Assembly (NCBI GenBank): GCA_030144725.1
Contig: JASKMD010000003.1
Location: 14,156,496-14,220,495 of the forward strand
Direction of reading: 5' to 3'
DNA: 64,000 nt
Source of the DNA: Haematococcus lacustris
Lineage: Eukaryota > Chlorophyta > Chlorophyceae > Chlamydomonadales > Haematococcaceae
Shown: positions 1 to 8,396 of the stretch, in pieces
Layout: the number at the start of each line of letters is the position of its first letter
Numbering within the stretch: the first letter of the stretch is position 1
Made by a program: the position numbers and the translations under genes
The notes under the pieces: model-generated
What the model was told of the DNA's origin: nothing
Database searches by the model: none
Seen by the model: only the letters and a program-made list of their open reading frames with translations

Positions 1-2
1 TC

Positions 3-60
3 GACAGCCTATAGCTTGACAGCCTATAGCTTGACAGCCTACAGCTTGACAGCCTATAGC
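3..60. repeat. 15-bp tandem repeat in an intron
   Basis: About four head-to-tail copies of a 15-bp unit (GACAGCCTATAGCTT) open the window, with one substitution in the third copy. They lie downstream of the last visible exon of the minus-strand IQUB-type gene and so are probably intronic. No coding role is seen. Confidence 0.85.
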
Positions 61-221
61 TCAGGTCCAGAAGTCGACAACAACTGTGCAAAGACTGCTG
101 CCCATGCTCCAAACGTGTGCCACACAGCTGTATTTGGGGTCCCCCACCCTGCTGCCCACATCCTGGTTGTGGCGCCTGGCCAAGGCAGGGGCTCCCACCC
201 TAGTGCAGCTGCCCTGCTCAC

Positions 222-3200
222 CTTGGCTGTCCACTTGACGTGCAGCAGGACGTCCAGCCGCTCATCCACTGTGAGCAGCGGCAGGTTCAGGCCGTTGTAC
301 AGCTGCATCAGCTCCTTGGCCCGCGTGGTGAAGGGCGTGTGCACCTCCACCTTCTGCCCGTTCTTCAGCTCGTACTTCTTAGGCTGGGACATCTTTCCCA
401 GGGTGTGCTACAGCGGCAGCAGCAGCAGCAGCAGCAGCAGCAGCGGCAGCAGCAGGAAAAGAGCCTCAACAGTGGACCCAGCAGGAGCAAGAGCAGGGGC
501 AGGAGCAATAGCGCTAATGCTACTGTTATGGGGTGATCGGACGCACCCACACAGCTGGACCTCATGCTGCCCCTGCACCTTACCTGGTGCTGATCTGCTG
601 CTGGTGCCCTTTGGAGGTGCCCTTTGGAGGTGCCTTTGCTGCTGGTGCACTGGTGCCCTTAGTGTTCCGTTGCCACACTTAGTGTTCCATTGCAATGAAG
701 GCTCTAGGTTGAGGGCCAAGGTGCTGATGCTAATGTTGTCATCATCAACACCAGCTACTGCATTCACGGTAGCGTTGCTGCTGCGCGCTCCATTACTGCC
801 AAGCAATTACAGCGTCATACCCCCCTTCTCTTGCCCCTGCCTTACCCTACCCCTGCGCTGCTCTGTAGTGCCTTGCTGTCCCCACCAGCACCTGGACGGC
901 CTGACCTGGGCCGAGCTGCACACCCTGCCCTGCCCCACCCCACCCATGTCCTCCCTGCCCCCAGTGGGTACCTGAATGCGCAGCTCCTTGTTTTCAAGGT
1001 TGGCGTTGATCTTCAGCCGGTCAATGGTCTGCAGCAGCTTGGTCTCCTTGTGCAGCAGCTGGGCCAGCACCGCCTGCTCCTGATCACCACCTAGGTGGGC
1101 ATCCTTGATCTTGCGTGTCTCCTACGATGGGCAGTTCGCATGGGTGACAGGGCAAAATGTGGGACAGGGTGTGCTTGAGGGTGATATTTGAAAGTGTGAG
1201 TTATGACCATGCGTGCAAATGAGCAACAGGCTCAGCCATGATCACGGTCAGGTGTGGTGTGGCGCAATGTCATAGAGGGGACATGATTAGGTCTTGGCCA
1301 TGATGGGAAGGGCAGTGTTGGCAGCAAGCCTGCAGGTCGTCCCAGCTAGCACAGTCACCGCTGTCAGCTGTATAAGTCTGGCTTGCTTGCGTCTGGCTTG
1401 CTTCATCCTCTCTTCCCCTGCCCTACCTAACACCGCAGCCCAGCTGGTGGCCTGCAGCTGCCCATCCCCTGCTGCTGGCCTGCAGCTCACCTGTAGCCTC
1501 CACGCCTCCAGCTCATTGTACAGGATCTCAAAGTCGGCTGCAGTGCGGGGGTGCATGCGCCGCTCAATCTCCTTGCGCCTGTGCTCCTCAGCGGCCTGCA
1601 GCGCCTTGGACTCCTGCAGCCCAGGGCACAGCCAGGCTGGGGCCACACCAGGCAGGGCAGGTCAGGGCCACACCAGGCAGGGTAGGGCAGGGTGTGTCCT
1701 GCGCTAGGATGCGTCAGGCCAAGCCAGTGCAGTGCAGGGTGAGGTTGGGTAGGCCAGCCTAGGCCTGTTGCAGGCAGGGAGGGCCTGTTGCAGGGCAGGC
1801 TGGACAGCAGTGCTGGGCGGGGTGGAGCTGGTCAGTGCTAGGGGTGTTGGGAGTGTTGGGAGTGTGAGACATCATGGTAGGATGAAGCCGTGTCAGGGGT
1901 GTGGGTGGGACATGGGCTGACATGGGCGGCCCAAGGCACTGCCTGCTGCAAGCTGACCGCTGGGTCAACAGCTCTGGTGCTAGCGTGGTGCCAAGGGCTG
2001 CTGGGTGTCACATCAGTGATGTGCCACATGACACACTGGATGCATGGCCACTTCAGGAGGATCATGCTCGGGTGATCGGAAGCACCCACACAGCTGTGGA
2101 CATCAAGCTGCCCCTGCACATTTCCTGGTGCCGATCTGCTGCTGCCCCTGCACACTGCACTGTGTGCCCAACAATCAATGTCACACCGCTTTAGCGACAC
2201 GGCTTGTACCTGGGCACGCGCACCTCTTCCCGTAGGAAAGCCTCCCGCTCCGCCTTCTTCCTCCGCAGGTAGTCAGCGCGCTTGCGCCCACGCACGCCGC
2301 GCCACCATCGCTGGATGGTACGCGTCGCGCGCACAACGATTTCTAAGCGCTCCTCGCTGGTCTGGTACCTGGCAGTGAGATGTGCACAGAGCTCTAGCCG
2401 CGCACTGAGCACAGTGGATTACAAATATGTTGGTGACGGGCTGCCCCGTGGCTCAAACCGGCGCCTGGTGTCACACCTGCCGGGGGTGAGAATGCGGTCG
2501 TATGAGGTATCGATCACAACGCCTGGTCGCTCCATCTGCGTGCCAGCTTCGCGCACGCTCTGCTGACCACGCGTGACGACCTTAACTGTCTGTGTCTGAC
2601 GCTCGAGCTTGGGCTCTGCTCCCGCGAACCGCGGCGCTTTCGGCGTTTGCGTAGCTGCGTGGTGGTAAACCACTGCGGAGCGCTTGTTGCGGAAGCCGCC
2701 AAGGTACGGCTTTGCCTCCTGCTGCGTGTAGTCCATCAATACCCGCAGCATGCGGTGCGGCAGCCCTGGACCCTGGGCAACCTGCGTTCATCGCATGAGC
2801 AAGGCACAGCAACAGGCATGGCGCATTGGGTGACACAGCCACTGAGTGTTGCACTGGGTCAACATGCTGTGACATCACTTGCCAGCATCTGCATAGGGTT
2901 GCCACCAGATGCATCCGATGCTTTGCACCTGGTGCTTGCCTAACTTTCAGGCCTTGATCTTGCTGCTGAATGCCAGCACCGAGTGAGTGACACACGGGTG
3001 ATGAGCAGGTATGAGCTGGTATGAGCTGGTATGAGCATAGTGGCGCAATGCCTCCGAGGAAGCGGCTCAGTAGCGCGGAGCAAGAGCCGCACCCGAGTGA
3101 GGGGCCTGACGTGGTGCCCTGTAGTGGCCCCCCGCAAGCCCCCACAGAGGCAGCCACACAGCCAGCAGCCTCGGAGCCTGGGCCCAGCACTCCCCCGCCA

Positions 3201-4767
3201 GCCCAGTGCAACAAGCGCACCAAGGCTGACCCGCCAGCTGAGCCCACAAAGGGCAAAGGCATAGGCCAAGGCAAGGCTACCAAGGCCAAGCCAGCCCCAC
3301 AGCCAGGCAGGTGTCTGGACAGGGACTGCAATGCAGCGTTGAACATGCAGCGCATTGGGGAGAGCAAGTGGCACCTGCTGGAGCTGTGCTACTGGCCATA
3401 GCAGGGGAAGCTGCCAGCCAAGGGCAAGGAGTATCCAGGCTTGGGGTACAAGCGGGTGCGAGATAAGCCAACCAAGACCCAGCCTGCTGAGGCACAGTAG
3501 TGTGTGTCCCCCCATTAGAGCTGTCATCAGCTTACATTTAGTGCATGTTTGTCATGCCAACTCTTCATCATAGCCCTCCGGGGTCAGGCAATAGTGTAGG
3601 TGGTAGGCGACCATGACCATGCGTATGCCATGTATGAGCCATGTGTATGCCATGTGCATGGGAACTCCACACAGACAAAATACCGTTTTGTAGTGGTCCA
3701 CACTTAGTGTTCCACTGCAATAAAGGGTTCTAGATTGAGGGCCAAGGTGCTGAACTGCCCGCTGCCCCTCTGAAATCCGACATTTATCCATCTGACACGC
3801 CAGCTGCCTGCCTTACATACTATCAGGCCTGCCTGCCTGCCTGCACCTGGCCTGCCTGCTCGCCCTGCCGCCTATCTCTTGGGCTGCACCACCCACCTGC
3901 ACATCAATCATGCGCAGGCCAGGAGCCACATAGCCCGCAGCCTCAGCCGCTGCCACCTTGTTGCGCAGCGCCTGCTGATGCACCGCGGCCGCCTGCACCC
4001 CGGGCGCTTCTCTGCTCACTGGCCGACTGGGCAGCGCACTGGGGCTCACGCCTGTGGCAGGCCGGCTAGGGGTTGGGGAGCTTGAGGGCGGCAGGGCAGT
4101 GGCAGGCGAGGTAGCCGCTGCCCTGGCGGCTGCACTGCCAGAGGGGGGCCGAGCGGCAGCAGAGGGGGAGGCGGTCGGGAGGTTGGTGCGGGTGGTTGAG
4201 CTGGGGGGCCGAGAACCTGACAAAGAAAGGCTCCCTACGCCTGCTGGGTTGCCTGGTGAGGTTTCTGCCTGAGCAGGCACTGGTAGCTGGGGGCTGGCGC
4301 CAGGGCTGGCACTGGCTGGGCGGGAGGAGACACGCTCTGAGATGATGCGAGCCTGGTCGTCCCCGTGGAGTGAGTGGGGCTGGGACTGGCTGCTACTAGG
4401 CCTGACTGGGTCTGGCTCAGAGGACGGGTCAGCAGGTGCATCAGTGCTTTCCCCATGGATTCCCAGGATTCCTGCTGACTCCTGGGGAACAAAAACAAAA
4501 ACAGGAGGTGTTCAGCAGCGGTGCAGCACCACGCCTGAGATGGGCTGCTCTTTGCACACACACCATAGCCTCTGCATCCACAGCATCGGTGGTTGTGTAT
4601 GAGGAAATCAGGTCTGGGCCATCCTCCGCCATCGTGGCTGTGCCTTCTGCCTGAACATCGTGGCCGGCATCCCCGACCTCACTCAGCCCTTCATCGGCGT
4701 GCTCTGGAACACCTGCCAGTTGGAGCACAGCAAGCGCACGAGCTGCGAAAACAGGTTCGGAATGCAT
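222..4767 (-). CDS. IQUB-type (IQ motif and ubiquitin-domain family) ciliary protein, 3' end outside window
   Basis: Seven exons join in frame (4767-4564, 4481-3897, 2781-2477, 2368-2224, 1613-1491, 1121-972, 392-222; 561 codons), each with GT-AG borders; the gene continues past base 1. The first ~260 residues are acidic, then Ser/Pro/Ala-rich. The third exon has the family signature PYLGGFRNK followed by YHHA and TQT. The fourth holds a perfect IQ core (I383-Q-x3-R-G-x3-R393) followed by a basic helix. Later exons carry HPRTAADFEILYNELEAW, KETKLLQTIDRLK and ELMQLYNGLNLPLLTVDERL, all typical of the IQUB C-terminal half. IQUB proteins sit in radial spoke 1 of motile cilia (Chlamydomonas FAP253 is the likely counterpart), binding calmodulin-like partners. 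No clear ubiquitin-like fold is visible upstream. A short upstream exon from ATG 4814 is possible. Identity is firm for exons 3-7; attachment of the two 5' exons is inferred from phase-0 joins. Confidence 0.82.
411..452. repeat. CAG/GCA trinucleotide microsatellite
   Basis: About 40 bp of nearly pure CAG immediately upstream (on the minus strand) of the 392-222 exon of the IQUB-type gene, hence intronic. Similar CAG runs occur near 8350, 11220, 13190 and 53650. Confidence 0.85.
531..606 (+). repeat. Intronic direct repeat, copy 1
   Basis: About 76 bp beginning GTGATCGGACGCACCCACAC. It matches 2071-2146 closely (few substitutions). Both copies lie in different introns of the same IQUB-type gene, so the sequence is either a small dispersed element or an intronic duplication. 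Confidence 0.75.
668..735 (+). repeat. Dispersed repeat, partial copy
   Basis: Shares TTAGTGTTCCATTGCAAT and GAGGGCCAAGGTGCTGA with the longer copy at 3586-3756, and in inverted orientation with 58077-58240. No coding content. Probably the end of a mobile element. Confidence 0.65.
2071..2146 (+). repeat. Intronic direct repeat, copy 2
   Basis: Second copy of the repeat at 531-606 (begins GTGATCGGAAGCACCCACAC). It lies in the intron between the 2368-2224 and 1613-1491 exons of the IQUB-type gene. Confidence 0.75.
3021..3500 (+). pseudogene. C-terminal remnant of a TnpB/Fanzor-like RuvC nuclease
   Basis: An antisense insertion in the IQUB-type intron. Conceptual translation gives a Pro/Thr/Lys-rich linker, then LDRDCNAALNMQRIGES at 3315-3365, which has the D-x-D-x-N-A-A-x-N layout of the third RuvC motif of TnpB/Fanzor nucleases. 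A basic tail ends at TAG 3498-3500. A premature TAG sits at 3399-3401. Upstream, RGLTWCPVV is in another frame, so there is also a frameshift near 3140 in a C-run. The same RGL-x-WC motif and LDRD motif recur in the longer element at 26.9-29.9 kb, which links the two. RuvC-I and RuvC-II are absent, so this is a dead 3' fragment. Family assignment rests on motif recall rather than a search. Confidence 0.6.
3586..3756 (+). repeat. Dispersed repeat, long copy
   Basis: Holds CATG-rich short repeats, then TTAGTGTTCCACTGCAATAA and GAGGGCCAAGGTGCTGA. An inverted copy lies at 58077-58240 and a shorter direct copy at 668-735. It starts just downstream of the Fanzor-like remnant and may be that element's 3' end or a separate element. 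Confidence 0.7.
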
Positions 4768-5051
4768 GACATGGCTTGAGTGCGCGCACCAGGCAGCTGC
4801 TGTTCGTCAGCCATGCTTGTCCTGACGCCCTAAGGCCACTCCGCAATCAAACCTGTCCGAGTTCTAAGGTGTGACACGTGACTGTCCCCCGCTTCCTTCC
4901 GCCTCCTATCCACTTCCGCTTAGTACTTCACGATATGGCACGCATGCTGCATTGTACAGAGGTCTCAAACGAGAAATGTCCCTTGGTGCATGAAAGACAT
5001 GCTTCAAGCCTGAAGCACTCTATATTTGCACCACCTTAACTCCACTAAGCC
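4768..5051. promoter_or_regulatory. Divergent intergenic region
   Basis: 284 bp separate the ATG of the minus-strand IQUB-type gene (4767) from the ATG of the plus-strand coiled-coil gene (5052). The stretch is less GC-rich than the flanking exons, and each gene starts at its edge, so a shared promoter is the simple reading. No TATA-like or other motif is convincing. Confidence 0.45.
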
Positions 5052-8000
5052 ATGTCACGGCGAGACTTCAGCAAGGGGGATACTAGCGACCTGCAGCTGC
5101 ACTGTCGTGAGCTCACCGCCCAGCTGAGAGATGCCAAGAACCACAACTTGGTGCTTGGCACTGAGGTTGCTCGGTTGAAGCGCCAGGTGTTGGATTTGAG
5201 TCAGAGAGTGGCAGTAAGTGTGACGGGGCAGCCTTGACCAGGCCCCTGCCCCAGCACCGCCCCAGCACGGGTCACCGCCCCAGCACGGGTCACTGCAGCA
5301 GCTCAGGCATCTGGAGATCGCCAGATCAGCAAGGTGGAGATCAGTCGCTCGCACGACATTGCAGAACAACGAGGCAGGCAAGCATGGAGTGCGGGGGGAG
5401 GCATCCAGCATGGGCGCCCTACGTTTTGTGGTGAGCCCTGTAGGTGTAGCCCATGGTGGATGCATACATAAGGGGATGTAGATACCAGATAGCTACATAG
5501 AGCTAGATAGAGCCAGTCAAGCAAAACTCAATCAACAAGGAACAACATGCTTGACTGTGGGTAATCTCACTCAGCTACTCCAATTAACTTGCAGCAACCT
5601 CGGTCACACCCTTGATGACTGCCAACCCCACATCGATGGCAAATCCCATGACCACTTGGCACCACAACCTCCTTCACAGGCCGGCTGCCAGCCAAGCTGC
5701 AAGTCTGCCCGCAGGCTGTGAGCGGCACGGCAGCTGCAGCACCAGGCTGTGCACCTCACACCTCACACCTCACACAGCTTCGGCCTAGCTACTCATCCCT
5801 AACCATGCAACTGCACCTGCCTACACATGGCTACGTGGGCACCCCTCCCTGCGGCTCTGCCTACCCCTGCTCGCTGCACCACCACCTGTGCAAGATCAGC
5901 CCAGAGTAGCCCAGAGGAGCCCTGCAGGCTGCACTGCCTCCTGGCCCCTGGCCCTCCTACCCCCCTGCCCCTCCGCCCCCACCCCTGGCCCTTGTGGGGC
6001 CCCCTGCCCCTGCCCCTGCCTTAGCCCCCCTGCCCCCCTCAGCCTGTTGTGGTGCCGGCCTGCCCCTGCCCTACCCTGCGAGCAGCACTCCAGCCCCTGC
6101 CCCTGCCTTTCCCTGGGGGATCTACCACTGCTCTGCCCCTCTGGCCCTGAAGCTGACCGCTCCCCTGCCCGGTACCCTGTGCCCTGTGGGCCTGTGGGGT
6201 ATGTGCCCTGTGGGCCTGCAGACCGCAGTTGCACAACCACACAGGGTATGTACCCTGTGGCCCTGATGTACACAGGGTATACAGGGTATGTACCCTGTGT
6301 AAGTACACAGGGTATGTACCCTGTGGCCCTGATGCTGACCGCCCCCCTGCCCTGTACGGTGTGGGCCTGCAGACCGCACAGCAGCGGGCTGAGGCCGCAG
6401 CCCTGGCCCAGGGCCTGGCCCAGACCCAGCAGGAGGCGGCTGACCTGAGGGACAAGGTGGTGCTGGGGGAGAAGGACTGGCAGGCAGCAGTGGATGAAGT
6501 GGCACAGGTGAAGGCAAAGTAAGTCAAGGGTTGAGGGCAGGGGGTAGGGAGGGGCAGCAGGAGGAGCAGGGGCAGGGATAGGGGGAGGAGGAAGGAGGAG
6601 GAGGGGGAGAAGAGGGGGGGGGGAGGAGGGGGAGGCTACCCAGGGTTGGGTGATGTTTGAAGGCTGGTGGTGAGTGAGAGCAGTCACTGGGTCCCGCACA
6701 CTGGGCGTGCGGGTGAGGCAGCAGCTGGGTGCAGCAGCAGGCACAACTGCGCAGGCCTCAACCCCGCTGCGGCGCAGGACCCAGGCAGTCGAGGCTGAGC
6801 GTGACCGACTCCAGTTGGAGGTGCAGCTGCAGCAGGCTGCGCTGGCCCAGGCAGAGCACATGGCGCAGCAGCAGGCCCAGCAGCAGGCCAGCGCCCTGCA
6901 GGACCTGCAGCAGGTGCGACCCCCTGCACCCGCCCCTGCCCCTGCCCCTGCCTCCATCTTTGCCCCCCTGCACCCCTGCATTGCCCCAGGCCTTGGCTAC
7001 CCAGCAGGCCGCCCTCAGCTCCCTCACGCAGCAAGCCGCAGCCACAGCCGCAGCACTGCAGGCTGAGAGGGAGGCGGGGGAAGCCCTGAGGGGGAAGCTG
7101 GCACAGCAGGCGGTGCGGCTGCTGGAGGTGGAGCAGATGGCTGAGGCAGCGGCTCGCGACCGGGAGGCAGCGCTGGCGGCACAACAGGAGGCAGCGCTGG
7201 CGGCAGCTCAAGGTTGGGCCCTGCCTGCCTGCCTGCCTGCCCGCCCGCCCGCCCGCCCGCCCGCCCGCCTGCCCGCCCGCCCGCCCGCCCGCCCGCCCGC
7301 CCGCCCGCCCGCCCGCCCGCCCGCCCGCCCGCCCGCCCGCCCGCCCGCCCGCCCGCCCGCCCGCCCGCCCGCCCGCCCGCCCGCCCGCCCGCCCGCCCGC
7401 CCGCCCGCCCGCCCGCCCGCCCGCCCGCCCGCCCGCCGCCCGCCCGCCCGCCCGCCCGCCCGCCCGCCCGCCGCCCGCCCGCCCGCCCGCCCGCCCGCCC
7501 GCCCGCCCGCCCGCCCTGCCTGCCTGCCTGCCTGCCTGCTCTCCGCTGTATAGTCTGCGTTCATGCTGTGCCAACTGTTTTGTGTATGCTATGTATACTA
7601 TGTGTTCCCGACTGCCCGCCTGCCATGGTGCCCGCCAGGCCTCCGCCGCCTCACGCCCTGCCTCAGGCCCACTTGCTTCATGGCCTACCTACCTACCCGC
7701 CTGCCTCCGTGCTTACACATCACATGCCCTGCCCGCCTGCCGCCTGCCTGCCTGCTGCCCACAGCCCTGGCTGATAGCGCAGAGCAGGTGGCAGAGCTGC
7801 AAGGCAGGCTGGATCGAGCTGCCCAGGCAGCGGTCGACCCCCTGCTGCTTGCCACCCCCCTGCGGCCAATCACAACCCTGCTGCTGCCTGACCAGCAGCA
7901 GGCCAGCACTGGGACAGCAGCAGCAGCCCCCCCCTCCCCCTCCCACCCCCTCCTCACCCCCCACCACACCCCCTCCACCCCCTCACCCTCAGCCCCGCTA

Positions 8001-8354
8001 GCTGCAAGCAACACTCTGCAGGTGATCTGCCACGGGGTCACCTTCTCGCCAGCTGCTGACCAGCTGCCTGCCAGCTTCCCACCAGCTTCCCAAGCGTCTG
8101 TGGGCCAGGCAGTGAGGGGCGGCTGGGGGCTGCTGACCCTCAGCTGTCCAGGGCTAGGGCGGCGTGAGGTGGCCAGGCTGGCCTTGCCTGGGGAGGCGGC
8201 TGTGCCCACCCCACCCCACAGCCACGCTGGGCTCCCCCCTGCTGCCCCCTCCCTAAATCCTGCTGACGTGTGGCCTGGCCTCCCTAGGGAGACGGCTGTG
8301 CCTGCAGCAGCCAGTGCGGCACTCCACACCCATGGACTCCAACCAGTCTCTGGC

Positions 8355-8396
<42 letters not shown>

